From assembly GCA_963920765.1 (NCBI GenBank), contig OY987244.1, positions 18,084,358 to 18,148,357 of the forward strand: a stretch of 64,000 nt of DNA, read 5' to 3'. This document shows, piece by piece, positions 1 through 14,215 of this stretch. A program made the translations under genes and the position numbers. The stretch is from Ulota crispa. Its lineage: Eukaryota > Streptophyta > Bryopsida > Orthotrichales > Orthotrichaceae. Below the pieces are notes generated by a model. It was not told the origin of the DNA, did not search any database, and saw nothing but the letters and a program-made list of their open reading frames with translations. Each line of letters begins with the position of its first letter. Position 1 is the stretch's first letter.

Positions 1-543
1 TTGTTCTAGGGGTAGCTTCATACTAGGAAGTGAGGCCATGAAAACTTGGAGCTAAATCAAAATTTCAAGCATTAATTAAAATAAGAATATAATGCAGACC
101 TTTTCTCATGTGATTAATGCCTTGAGCCCATGATTACAAGCAATGAATTTATAAAGAGAGAAGGAAGGAAGAAAAAGACCAGTTCATTGAGATTTTATTA
201 TGCATTTTTTGTTTCTTTAGTTTTTCACTTTAAATAACCGTTTTCTATTGAAATAAGATATCAACCTAAGGCCACAAACTAGCCTTCCATTCTCCATGTG
301 ACCAATTTTTGGACGTCCGGATGCATTAAATATTGTCTTTCAAATATGTTTCAAAGTTTTGACGTTGGCTCCTAGTAGTGTAAAAATCTTAAAAGTTGGA
401 GCTGATTTCAAAAATGAAACCAATAAGAAGCAAGGGGTGGAAACGTGCTGAAAACTACAAATGGCGTTTGATTCCTATTGGAGAGTGGCCCTAACTCACA
501 CATAAAAAATCACGCCAACCAAGCATAACATGGCTTTTACTAA

Positions 544-938
544 GGAAAATGATATATGCACACCCACGGTTTGTTGTATGGACACCTGGGGGGGTAAATT
601 TTAGAAAATTTATAATCAACAAGTTGAATTTGGAAAATTTGAATTCACATCAGATTTAGTCTAGATTCACAAAGAGGTTACAATTGAACAACATTCAATA
701 AAAAAAGCTTAACTAGGGGTCAAATTAATATTTTTACTCTTGCTTGTAAAAAAAAGTTAAACATTTCCATTAGGCGTTGTTCAATGGTATCCTCTTTTGT
801 GGTTATAGGTTAAATCAAGGTCTCTGAATCCAAATGTGAACTCAAATTTCTCAAATCCAACTTGTTGATGTTAGATATCTAAAGTTTACCCCTCATGTGT
901 ACATATAACAAACCCTAGGTGTGCAAATAACAATTCCC
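544..938. mobile_element. Mutator-type foldback MITE, copy 1 (9-bp TSD)
   Basis: The two halves are inverted copies of each other, with arms of roughly 190 bp. The ends resemble the GGGAATTG...GTGCACAC termini of the copies at 24641 and 25526. The 9 bp just outside each end are identical (TTTTACTAA at 535-543 and 939-947), which is the target-site duplication length of Mutator-like elements. There is no coding capacity, so it is non-autonomous. The left terminus has drifted (GGAAAATGATATATGC). Confidence 0.85.
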
Positions 939-1241
939 TTTTACTAAATATCACCCTAGATATAATGACTCTAGCATCTTGTTTGTCAGCCAAAGTGTAA
1001 CAATTTTGCTATTTATGAATAAGGATAAAAGTAAAATAAATTGTCCCAATTTTGAGGTTAGTCATTTTTACTCTCTACCAAGGTTCTTGTCCTAAATTAG
1101 GGTCATTGAATCCAAATGTGAATTCAAATATCCAAAATTCAATCTCCTAATGGTGAATTTCTAGACTCCTATTTTTATTGGCATGTGAAATAGCTGAGCT
1201 TTTCCATTCTGGCCCCATAAACCAAACATCATAGTCATTAA

Positions 1242-3112
1242 CCCCTAAAGGACCAAACAACGTGTTTTGGTAATGTAGTAAGTTTGGGCAAACTAGTACT
1301 TGTAAAATAATAAATAAATTTTCACATTAAAATTACAAGATGTGTGTCATGCAACAAATTTCAAACCATTCCAATTTGTAAAAAAAAAGTTATGACGGAA
1401 TATGCAACTCTACTTAACTTACTTATAGGACATGACGGGCAAAACTATTTATAGTGCAATTGAAATTTTGGATCTTGCCCAAAGGTTGAGGTGGAGAGCT
1501 ACTTCCTTGTCAAACCTTGACCCAACCTCATTCCATGAAGGCAACTCTTTTTACTTATAGCCCTTTACTTCACCTCATGTGGATGTGGCCCTATGTTGAT
1601 CAAGCTTGTCAAAGCCACAAATTTTGACCAATTTCCTTTTTCAATATTTCCCTTCTTCTAAAACTCATTAAAATCTAAAACTCCACCATTCACATTTTGA
1701 AAAGATTATTGTATGTTGAAGCCAATTTTTTTTGGAAAATGGCTTTGTATGAGAATTTCTTGAAACTAGCTTCTTATGCTAGATTTGTAGGATGTGTTCC
1801 TCAATTCCAAATGTTGTAAAAAAAATTGAGCATATAGTAAGTTCTATTGAAATCATCAGTCTAAAAAATTACAAATAAATAGTGAAATTAGCTAGTGCAA
1901 AAGCCTCCATGAATTAGAGTTGTCCAAAATTTGAATGCCCCCAAAAAAATATTATTCATCACTTCAAACCCTGTAATCTCAAAAAATTTGTAGTAAACAA
2001 CTTTCGTCATTTTACTATAGCGTAATGACTTAGTCTTATACTAGTTTCTGTAGTAAATTTTATCAAGATTTCATTTCACATTTAAAAAAAAATCTCTGCT
2101 ATCAAAATGACTCATTCTTTGTGTTTTTGGTGAAACATAGTCAAGAATTGTAGAGGTTGAATGTAGGATGACAAATTTTAAAGATAAAATAACTACATCA
2201 TTTTAATAAATTTTTGAATATTGCATCACATTGTTCTTGTAGAGAAAAACAACATGAAGTCTTCCTTAACCCCTAAAGGCCCAAGGGCCAAGGGGGTAAG
2301 AGCAAAACATAGATGTGTTATAAAATGGTACTTTTGTTAATTTGATGAAGTTTGCCTCAAGAGAAAAAATAAGAATCATAATATTTAGTAATTATCTATA
2401 TGGTCAAACATTCAAAAAAAGTTTTGGATTTTTATGTAATGAATTTAGAAGCATTTACCATTTAATATTCACCAAAATTACAAACTTTACTCATAGATTT
2501 CAAAATTTGGTGTGATTAGTTAAAAATAGACATTCTATCCAAAACTTCAAAAATGTAATTTTTTGAAAGGAGAAAACATCATTAGTTTCCCAAAATAGTA
2601 AATTTTACAACACTAGCAAATATTGAAGTGTTTGTCTTTGAAAAGTTCTCCTTGGTGGAGTTTAACTTGGATTGACATGATTCAAGTTAAGTTGGAAAGT
2701 AGACTTGATTTTCTATTACAAAAAAATGTTTTTTTGAATTTTTTTTGGTCTCAAACAGCCTAGAAAAGACAGGTAGCAACCAAAAAATGGTCAATTGAGC
2801 GCTTAGGGGTTAAGAAACTTGAAATTTTTAGGATCATGTGATTGAAATGTGGAGTTCTTTTAGGATATTTGATGTGTTGTTTTGTTATTTTGGTCCATCT
2901 TTAACAAAAATATATATAAACCTTAAGGTCATATAAACACTATTATTTGCCAACTCACGTACTTGATTCCAATGTAGTCTTTTTAGTTGGATGCAAATTT
3001 CTTGTGATTACATGTGTTCTTCAAGACCAAATTCTAAATTATTGAGCAATTTTATTTGTATGCCAAAAACTACTCTCTGCAACCAAACTATGATTGTGTG
3101 GCCTCTAAAGGG
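1242..3112. mobile_element. possible TTAA-flanked element, outer copy
   Basis: The left end reads TTAA then CCCCTAAAGGACC. The right end reads GGCCTCTAAAGGG then TTAA, roughly the inverted complement. A second element of the same type (2270-2809) sits inside. Without that insert the element would be about 1.3 kb, longer than the other copies, so the pairing of these two ends is uncertain. It is AT-rich and has no credible reading frame. Confidence 0.4.
2270..2809. mobile_element. TTAA-flanked TIR element, 540 bp
   Basis: It starts TTAA|CCCCTAAAGGCCC and ends GCGCTTAGGGG|TTAA. TTAA occurs on both sides (2266-2269 and 2810-2813). The terminal match is short, about 8 bp (CCCCTAA), so the call leans on membership of the family described at 21522. 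Confidence 0.6.
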
Positions 3113-3116
3113 TTAA

Positions 3117-3769
3117 CCCCTAAATGTGGAAGGCATCAAATTTTGGTGCCAACAATACTTTGAAGTTCAATAAAACCTAAATAAGTAGCTATAAGTTGCT
3201 ATTTGTAGTAGTTTACATTTTGAAATATTCTATTTGAAATGTAGATTCAACATCAAAAATCCAATTTTGAAAACAATTGATTATGAATTTTTTGTTTAAG
3301 ATTTTGTGCAAGGGTGTCCATTGCAATCTTGACTATTGTAGTGTTGAGAGTTCTTGGAAATGAGCCTCAAATACACTAAATCTGGAAGAAATTTTTTCAC
3401 TAGAAATTTATTTTAAAAAATTGTAAAAAAGGTTTTGAAAAACTGCAAGTTGATTGGAGTTATGTATGTTGTGTCTTTTAACCTCATATTTTTTTGGTGG
3501 CCAATTTTTTAGATTTGACATGTGAAAAGAGGATTGAAAGACTTCAAGTCATTTTCACATATTTAACACCGTCATGATCAAACATTATAATCTTTTAACC
3601 TTTAAGCAACATTGATGTGTTTTCTTTTCTTATGTGATCCCGAAATATCTAATTTGAATTTGTACGGTTGCAAAATTTAAAAATTGATACAACTTATCAA
3701 AATGTTGACTTTTTGTTCAGTTTAGAGCAAACTCCTATAAGCTCTAAAAAGGCCTTAGGCATTTAGGGG
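3117..3769. mobile_element. TTAA-flanked TIR element, 653 bp
   Basis: The left terminus is CCCCTAAATGTGGAAGGC and the inverted right terminus is CCCCTAAATGCCTAAGGC, a clear match. The left flank is TTAA (3113-3116) and the right flank is ATAA, one base off. The left TTAA is shared with the right end of the possible outer element at 1242-3112, and a Tourist-like element starts four bases after the right end. Confidence 0.65.
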
Positions 3770-3773
3770 ATAA

Positions 3774-4318
3774 GGGCTGCTTCACAATATGGCCAACTAA
3801 GTTGAGAGGACGTGCAATTGAGTGGCCAAACTTTGTTGAGGGACCTAAGAAATGGGTTGAATATAGGCAATAAAATATATTTTTTGACACCTTTGGCCGC
3901 CTTAGTGTGAAGCCTCCAAAAGCCAAGTCCAAAGGCCAAACTCTTGGCAATGAGTTTCCCCGGCCTTTCAACTTGAATGGCCATAGTGTGAAGCCTCTAA
4001 AGGCCAAGCCCAAAGTCCAAAGCCATAGCATTTATTAGACCTTCCAAATCTAAAGGCCAAGATCTTGTAAGCTTTTGATTATTTTATGAAAACAATTTAA
4101 TGGCATCTCAACAATAGTTTGGGTCTCCATTTTTCCTTTATTCAAACTTTTCTTAAGAGGCCATTGCTTGCTGTTGCCATGTAGGCATTTGAAGGATTAC
4201 GGCCTTTGAAGTTTGGCCTCTAGTGTGAAGGGTCAAGAAGTCAAACTCTTGGTTTCTTGCAATGTGGTTGATGGAAACTGACAGCCTCTTGACCTTCGGC
4301 CATAGTGTGAAGTGGCCC
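3774..4318. mobile_element. Tourist-like MITE (PIF/Harbinger type), copy 1
   Basis: The terminal inverted repeats are GGGCTGCTTCACA at the left and, inverted, GGGCCACTTCACA at the right, continuing into ATGGCC. A 3-bp TAA duplication flanks it (3771-3773 and 4319-4321), typical of PIF/Harbinger elements. A full-length relative in the same orientation lies at 49629-50160. Short open frames inside are chance products. Confidence 0.75.
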
Positions 4319-4321
4319 TAA

Positions 4322-4640
4322 GTAAGTTACCGTAAGAGGTTCTAAAATGAAACATTTAAAGGCTGAAACTAAATTTTGGGAGGTGAAACTTCTTGAAATA
4401 TTTTTCAGTAAATTTTCCTTGAAAGACGAGAGGAATTGACATCTAACCCAAGTTGTTTCATATTTTTTGAAACTTTGTGGAATTAGCTGTGAATTTTTGA
4501 AGTGCAAAGACCATAGGTCTCTAAAATGGTGTACCTCCTCAAATACACATTACCTGTACATTATTGAAGGATTATGAAAAACAGCATGTACAAATTGAGC
4601 ACATTTGAGGAGGTGCACCATTTTAGAACCACCTACCTCA
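4322..4640. repeat. relic of TA-flanked AGGTAG-type MITE with internal hairpin
   Basis: The segment shares interior sequence with the element at 33417-33743: the stretch around TCTTGAAATATTTTTCAGTA is present in inverted orientation. It also contains a hairpin with arms near 4522-4545 and 4603-4626 (TGGTGTACCTCCTCAAAT and its near complement). The right end still reads CCACCTACCT; the left end is degraded. Confidence 0.5.
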
Positions 4641-6198
4641 GAGGGTGGGTTTTAGTGAAATCCCTGTTCGGTTGTGTCCTTTGTCCAACGGTCCTAGAGT
4701 CAAGTCCAAAGCCATAGTTGACATTATGAGAAGCAGGTGCACTGAGCCGCCCACCTACCCTGACATCTACAAACATGTGTGAGCTCTGTCACACCTTCAG
4801 ATCTGATCCCACCTTGAGGTAGCCAACTCCACCCAGGTTTTTTTTCGAGTTTAACCGTATTCAGAAAATTCCAGTTTTTACGGTAATGCCTAACTCAGTC
4901 TGGTTCAGCAAATTAGGAAAATAAAAGAAAAAGAAAAAAGAAAAAAGAAAAACAAGCCAAGAAGTGGAGGTTGGGATTATTAGTTCTTGGAAAATTCTAG
5001 AAATGAAGGAATGAGGAAAAGAGATCAAACCGAGTTTTTGATATATTTAGTTCCATCTTGTATAGTTGATTGTTTGTAGAGAAAATCTTTAGTGAGTTGA
5101 TTGTATTTAAACTAAATTCATGACAAAGGATCAATGTAGAAAATTGATCTTTCACTACTGGTAGATCCAATCCTTGGAATTGGATTGTGCGAGATCTTAT
5201 CATTTGAGCAATAAAACATCTTTTAAAATTTAGGTTTTTGGTGTTGGTAAATTTAACTAACGAGGGGCTAGAATTGGAACCTAATTGGGTTCAAAGGTAG
5301 CCTTAATTGTTGCGCGTACATTTTGTACTCCTAAGGTGACATATGAGTATGAGAGTATAGAGGGGCAATATGAGTTTTCGATGTAAAGTTTGATGGTGAA
5401 TAGATCTTATAGGCTTTCAAAGTCAAGCAATCAATTCTTATTTAGTTGTAATATTTTAACCGCATAAAGCCTCAGAGTACAAAACAACAGCTCTAATAAG
5501 CTATTTCCTCCTCATGTTCCAAGATTTATTAGCAATAAAAATTAACAACCATTTAAATGCAATATTCATTAGATATAAAACTTGAACCGTTTACACCAAA
5601 TTTCTACATATACCAATATAAACATGATGTTAGTCACTATTATCTCCTTATTTACTAAAATTTTCTTACTCTCTAAAGCATAATTGTGATTATTATGATT
5701 TTTGACAATACATTGTAAGAAAACCATGTAAACATTGCAATTGTATTTGAATTCTAAAAAAACAAGGACAAATCTAAAATTTATATTGTTACGCAAGAAA
5801 AAAATCAAATCCTTGAAAATATGTTCAAGTATAAGAAGTTGATGTTGTTTGACAAGGCAAGTATCACCCATGGGCCATGAGTTGGGTAAACACGGCCTGG
5901 GGTCAACAGAATATTCAATATTGACAGACTTGGAATGCACAGTGTATTTAATTCTTGCACATTGAACACCCTAGCCTGCATAGCTACTCTCACCAGATTT
6001 TGCATCCGCTATTTATTGGAAATAAGTACACAAGTTATTATAACTACTGCTCTGAGTGCGCTCCCCACACTAATAACACTAATGTGTACTAATTCAAGAA
6101 ATATGTGAATTTTGAAGCTTCAAGGACATTAGATCTGCTCTATTGTCATGTCACATCATTGGTCAATAAGAGTTCAACAAAACCCAAACACACGCCTA
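4641..6198. other. intergenic DNA, no gene supported
   Basis: This stretch is AT-rich. The only open frames on either strand are short (123 codons or fewer) and unrecognised. A purine-rich A/G tract lies near 4918-4955. No RNA gene or element ends could be recognised. Confidence 0.5.
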
Positions 6199-6430
6199 AA
6201 GGATGTTGTGTTGTATTGTATACGCTCTCATGATTTGTATATGGGTGGGGTGCTTGGGTAGCATACGAATCTCATTAGAGTTGTAAATTTTAAGCCAAGT
6301 CACAAACATAGTACTAGTTATCTATGATTTTTTGAAATTTTTTGGCATTTTTCATAAAGCCATTTCTTGAAGTACTAAATGGTTCTTGTATGAATATAGC
6401 GAGCACTTTTGGTAGGCAACGTTCTTCAAG
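6199..6430. repeat. MITE-like repeat pair, unit 1
   Basis: This unit starts CTAAAGGATGTTGTG and ends near GGTAGGCAACGTTC, a weak inverted match to its start. It is a diverged direct copy of 6700-6927. Shared interior landmarks include TTTTTGGCATTTTTCATAAA and AAGCCATTTC. The function is unknown; it is probably a small non-autonomous element. Confidence 0.5.
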
Positions 6431-6699
6431 GGTTGAGTGGGAATAGCAAATACATCCTAAAAACAATGAATCACTGAGAAGTTTCAAGACCAATATTTTA
6501 ACATTATCCCTCAAGGTCTAACAAAAGTAGGGCAAACTTCCATGCTAACTTAGAATAAAAAAATGCAAAAACAAAAAATATACTTTCTACTTTAAAATTA
6601 TTTCTTACCCTTAGATTTTCCAATTCTAAGATTGACGTGGAAGTTTGCACCTAGTCCTTGTTGTCTTTAAAACCTTAAACCCCATCTCTTCAACCCCCT

Positions 6700-6927
6700 A
6701 AAGGATGTTGTTGTTTTGTATACGGACTCTCGTATTGTATACATACAAAACATTTGGGTAGCACATGAATCCCATTGGAGTTGTAGATTTCAAGCCAAGT
6801 CATAAACATACTATTGATCAACTTGGATTTTTTGGGGCTTTTTTGACATTTGTCATAAAGCCATTTCCTCAAGTACTATATGGTCCCGTATGAATACAAA
6901 CAACACTTTTATAAGGCAACATCCTCT
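6700..6927. repeat. MITE-like repeat pair, unit 2
   Basis: This unit starts AAGGATGTTGTTG and ends GGCAACATCCTC, giving an inverted terminus of about 9 bp (GGATGTTG). It is a direct relative of 6199-6430, about 270 bp downstream of that unit. No coding sequence is seen. Confidence 0.5.
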
Positions 6928-6991
6928 TTAATTTATACAAATATTTCAGAATACCAAGTGAGAAAAATAACTTAAAAGCAGATGATGACTA

Positions 6992-7389
6992 AGGTAGTGT
7001 GCTCTAATTGCGACCCTCACATTTAAAGCATTCCATAGCCAATCCAAAGAATGGATATGAGATAGTTCTTGAATGGACCCTTCTTAGTCTTAAAAGAACC
7101 GGTGTATTTTATTGCAAGAGGCAATCATACTCCTTTATTCACTTGATCTCTTTACAAGTTGCAAGGGGACGCTTTATGGGAGACCTAGAGTCACAAATAG
7201 GTGCCTACTACAAAAAACTTTGAAAATTCATCAACAATTCAATAATGCTTCAAAAAATATGAAAAAAATTGGATTACATTTAGCATCCATTTCTCTTTGA
7301 CAGAAAATTAGGCAGTAAATCTTCATGTCTTTAAAAGCCCATGAAAATCCAGAACAGCCCTTAAAGTGACGGTTTTAGAGCGACTACCT
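6992..7389. mobile_element. TA-flanked MITE (AGGTAG termini) upstream of HCT copy 1
   Basis: The left end is TA|AGGTAGTGTGCTCTAA and the right end is TTTTAGAGCGACTACCT|TA, forming inverted repeats with a TA dinucleotide on both sides. TA target duplication suggests a Tc1/mariner-type (Stowaway-like) non-autonomous element. It ends 412 bp before the HCT start codon. Confidence 0.7.
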
Positions 7390-7644
7390 TACCTAGCTCT
7401 GCCGCAACTTGGTTGCTATTCAGGCTCCACAGATAAAAAAGCACTGCAAGTGTCAACACCCCAGACAACCGAAGCATTTTAAATGGCCACAAACACCCGC
7501 ACTAGGAGCATGCCGAAACCGCAGACCGTCTTTCTAGAGGAAAGCAAGCTTTGTCACTTCATGCTAAACTTATACAGTTTCTCATCATATTGAGCTTTGT
7601 GTATTGATTTCGCTTCAGCGGTGCCGGTGGGCTGTGTCGCAGCT

Positions 7645-10030
<2,386 letters not shown>

Positions 10031-10493
10031 ACCGCCGGTTTTATTATTATTTTGTCCCGCCCAAATCCACGTCAGCTGTGGCTCCACTCCGGCACATTCC
10101 TCAGGGACGATCACTGGATCGATTGATCGTCGTCTCCGAACTCGCTACAATTCTTCACATATTGCCTGCATTTAACTGTAGCCTACGTAGCTGGAGAATG
10201 TTAGGATTGACTGCAACAGTGATGTGCTTGCATTGCAGTACTGTATTGCTGTGACATGCCCGTGAACTGGGGCATTTTTTCGTGGTCTGTACTCTGAACT
10301 GTAGCACTCTGCAGCCCAGCTGCGTGTGGCGTGGCTTTCCAGATGAGTAGTTCCTTTTTCTCCGAATTATTTGCTGCCCAATGCAATGCCGCCACGTAAG
10401 TGCGAAAATGAAACATTCCTCATATCGAACTGTTTCGTCAACTTTCATGTCTTACTGTGTGTCTGTTATGGAGATCATGTGACTCAACCGTCT

Positions 10494-10790
10494 CTTGTAC
10501 ACTAGATCCTTAGTACCCTGGAAAGTTACCTCGTGACTCATTGCTTGGCCACTTTGAGGCACATTGACCACTTTGAAGCACATGCAACTCTAAATATTGC
10601 GCATGGTTTCAAATCTAGACGTAGTTAGTTTATTTTTCTACAGCTTTGCTGTTGTTGTCGTCATGCTTTATAAATTTTATTTATTGCAGTAATTGTTGAT
10701 GAAAATTCCTATAGTGTATTCACGTAGTGTAAAACGTTGATAAATTAGTGTGGGCCAATTTAAATGCAACATCCAATGTACAAGTCTAAG
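10494..10790. repeat. diverged copy of TA-flanked CACTAWATAGTG MITE, 3' of HCT copy 1
   Basis: It shares ordered landmarks with the elements at 16601-16901 and 54415-55008: GGAAAGTTACCTCGTGACTC, then the run around TTGCTGTTGTTGTCG, then TTTATTGCAGTAATTGTTGA, then GGGCCAATTTAAATGCA. Its termini are too worn to place exactly. It lies about 460 bp past the HCT stop codon. Confidence 0.55.
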
Positions 10791-11924
10791 AGTAGTTTCA
10801 TTGCAAGCAGAAGGTGACACTTTTCCTGTATTTAACCCATTAAGGACTGGTCGACCAATTTTTGGTTGATTTTGACTCATTTCATCTTGTAGAGAGAGCA
10901 TGTCAAGGAATTTGATGATGTGGCAAAGTGGACAGGTATAGGGAATTGGAAAATGAAGAGTTTACGACAATAATCAGGCCAATATGAGGTGGCATGTGGC
11001 CAGAGGGTTGAAAAAATTAAATGAGTACCGGTTGAAAATACACCAATAACACTAGTAGAAAATCTAGCACAAAATCAACAGAATTTCAACCAAAAACTGT
11101 TGATTTTTTCTGTGAACTTGATCAAGTTGATTTGGGTACTTTTTTGTTGATTTTCTGTTGATTATTTACAGTATTTTGTTAATTTGTTGTTAATTTCTAT
11201 TACGTATTTTATGTTATTCAATTCTATTTCTTTTCATTTTTAAATTTTTTTTCATAGAATTTGTTTTTATTTTACAAAAATGTGAACTTTTTAGGGGACG
11301 GGCAACTGCCCGAGCCCCCAAGCAGCTATTGGTAATGGGGTTTGAACCCTCCACCTCTCCTCTCACACTCCATAACCTTAGCACATTTTCAAAACCACTA
11401 AAGAATGTGCAAATGCAAATGCATACATTAGTATCTTAATTCTATTTGTACATTAAATGTTCATGTCTTTAATAATCCAGTAGACTTTGGAGGCTATTTC
11501 CGCCCATTAAAGGACTTTTTTTTCAAAAAACTTAGAACTAAGAATATTTGGTAAATGTGTTTTTCTTTCACCTCCAACAATTTTTTTTGGATTTCCATCT
11601 TTTTATCAAACGTTATGAACTAAAATCAAAGAAGGTGTTTAGAAATTTTAAATAAATTGTTTATTTCCATCCTTTTGATTTTGTTTATAATTGTTTTTTG
11701 GAATTCACAAATCTCATAAGGATTGTTGCAGGCAAAGGTTGGATTCATTAATAATTATTATTTAGTGTTAGTTCTTTTGTAAAAAGAACCTTATTTTGTT
11801 AAAATAGCCTCCATAGTTTGATAGCTTCAAATAACATGAAGTCGTGAAAAGTTACGGAATTAAAACCTTGCAATTATAAAATCAAAATTCTATTGACTTT
11901 TGAATAGTTTTGGATATTTTTTAA

Positions 11925-12336
11925 GGGCATTAATATGTGAACCACACCCTTTGAACTACTGTACCACACCCGTGGGGTAAATTTTAGATTTCTACCATCA
12001 AAAATTTGAGTTTGAGAATTTTGAATTCAAATTTGGACTTAGAGACCATGGTATTGTCTAGGACCATAAAAAAGGTTGCAATTCAACAACACCCAATGAA
12101 AAAGCTTATCTTTTTTTACAAACAAAAGTAAAATTAACAATTTTCTCCCTAACTAAACTTTTTCATTGGGTGTTGTTGAATTGCAACTTTTTTTATGGTT
12201 CTAGACAATACCATGGTCTCTAAGTCCAAATCTAAACTCAAAATTTTCAAATTCAGCTTTTTGATGGTAGAAATCTAAAATTTACCTCGTGGTGTGGTAT
12301 AGTAATTAGAAGGGTGTGGTACACATATCAATTCCC
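11925..12336. mobile_element. Mutator-type foldback MITE inside CACTA copy A
   Basis: Long inverted arms meet near 12120. The arm landmark CATTGGGTGTTGTTGAATTG is mirrored as CAATTCAACAACACCCAATG. Flanking 9-mers are ATTTTTTAA and ATCTTTTAA, one mismatch. The same element sits at the same relative place in CACTA copy B, so it inserted before the two copies separated or was copied by conversion. Confidence 0.8.
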
Positions 12337-13204
12337 ATCTTTTAAAGCTTATAAAAATATTTTATAAGATTGTTTTTTTTTTAATTCATTTAGTTAGTAA
12401 TAGAAGGAAAATTACTAAAAATATCCTTTAAGTCTTTCAAAATATCAAGTTTACGCCAAAAATATGTGAAACATAAAAAGTAGTCCTTATTTTTTGTAGG
12501 AATATCAATTATACTCCTATTATTTTGGAAAATTAATAAAATAACTCTTCTATTTTGAAATGTTAAATATATCCTTGTGTTATTTGAAATGTAAAAATCA
12601 CTTTTGGTTTCTTGTAAGAATTTGCATTAAACTATACACTTGGTTATCATGTAACACAAAGATATTTTTGGTACTTTTAATCCTTAAGGGACATTTATGA
12701 TTTCTTCAAAGAATTGAGGAGCATCATTTACATTTGTTTGTAAAGAAATTTTGGTATTTAAAACAACAAAATGTTGTACTTTTTATATAAAATTTTGTTG
12801 AATTAGTGAAGTTGTGTACAAAAGTGTCCAGATCAACAGAAAACTATTAATTTTTTTGTTATTATGGTCATGTTTTTACTTGACTTTAAAGGCTGCTAAT
12901 TTTAAATCTTACCAAATTGTGAAAAGTAAAGAAAATAAAACCAGTCCATGTACACTCAAACTTCTAAGAGATTCTTTTTTTTAGAAAACTTCTTTTATTT
13001 TTTAAAACTTCAAAAAAATTTAATGAGGTCCAAAAAGATTTTAGAAAGATTTCAAAAACAAACCTAAACTATTGTGATAGTTTTTTTGAAAGTATTTTGA
13101 TGACTTACAAAAAGATTCCTAAAGGACTCTAATTCAGTCTAAGAGATTCTATTTCTATAAGTATTTTGAAGTACTTTAACAAATTCCATAAAGATTTTAA
13201 AAAG

Positions 13205-14215
13205 ATTCTCAAAGATTCCAAAAAGGTTCTTGAAAATTCTCAAAGATTTTCAAAGATTTTTTGAATTTCAAAAAAGATTCTCAAAAGATTTCCAAAGATT
13301 CCCAAAGCTTCTCAAAGCTTCCAAGAAGATTCCAAGATTAGTCATAAAGATTTTCAAAAATTCTCAAAAAAATTCAAAATTCTTAGAACATTTCCAAAGA
13401 TTCTCAAATATTCCAAACTATTCTCAAAGATTCTAAAGAATTCTCAAATCTTCCTAAAAGAGTCTCAAAGATTCCTAAAAGATTCCAAAAGATTCTCAAA
13501 GATTCCTAAAAGATTCTCAAAGATTCTCAAAGATTCTTAAAGATTCTCAATTGTTCTCAAACATTCTCAAAGATTCCAAAAAATTTGAAAAGATTTCCAA
13601 AGATTCCAAAAGATTCTCAAACATTCTCAAACATTCTCAAACATTCTCAATTGTTCTCAAACATTCTCAAAGATTCCAAAAAAACTTGAAAAGATTCCAA
13701 AAGATTCTCAAAGGTTCCAAAAAGATTCTCAAACATTCTCAATTGTTCTCAAACATTCTCAAAGATTCCAAAAAACTTGAGAAGATTCCCAAAGATTCCA
13801 AAAGATTCTCAAAGATTCCTAAAAGATTCTCAAAGATTCTCAAACATTCTCAAACATTCTCAAACATTCTCAATTGTTTTCAATTGTTCTCAAGCATTCT
13901 CAAAGATTCCAAAAAAACTTGAAAAGATTCCTAAAGATTTCCAAAGATTCTCAAAGATTCCAAAAAGATTCTCAAAGATTCTCAAAGATTCTCAAAGATT
14001 CTTAATTTTTCTCAAACATTCTCAAAGATTTCAAAAAAACTTGAAAAGAATTCCAAAGATTCCAAAAGATTCTCAAAGATTTTAAAATCTCAAAAAGATT
14101 CTTAAATATTCTTAGAAATCATGAAAAGATTCTCAATGATTTCCAAAAGATTCTTGAAGATTCTTAAAGATTCACAAAATATTCCCAAAAGATCTTCAAA
14201 AGATTCCAAAATTTT
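13205..14215. repeat. AAGATTCTC-type minisatellite in CACTA copy A
   Basis: About 1 kb consists of a degenerate tandem repeat with a 10-11 bp core (CAAAGATTCTC, CAAACATTCTC, CAAAGATTCC). It produces long open frames rich in Lys, Phe, Ser and Gln, such as 13551-13922. These are by-products of the repeat, not genes. Confidence 0.85.

Noticed and set aside
3744-4031. 95-codon minus-strand frame
   Set aside because: It spans the border between a TTAA element and a Tourist-like MITE and has no domain.
13230-14085. Several overlapping open frames rich in Lys, Phe, Ser and Gln
   Set aside because: They arise from the AAGATTCTC repeat in the CACTA element; identical frames occur in copy B and they have no codon or domain structure of a gene.
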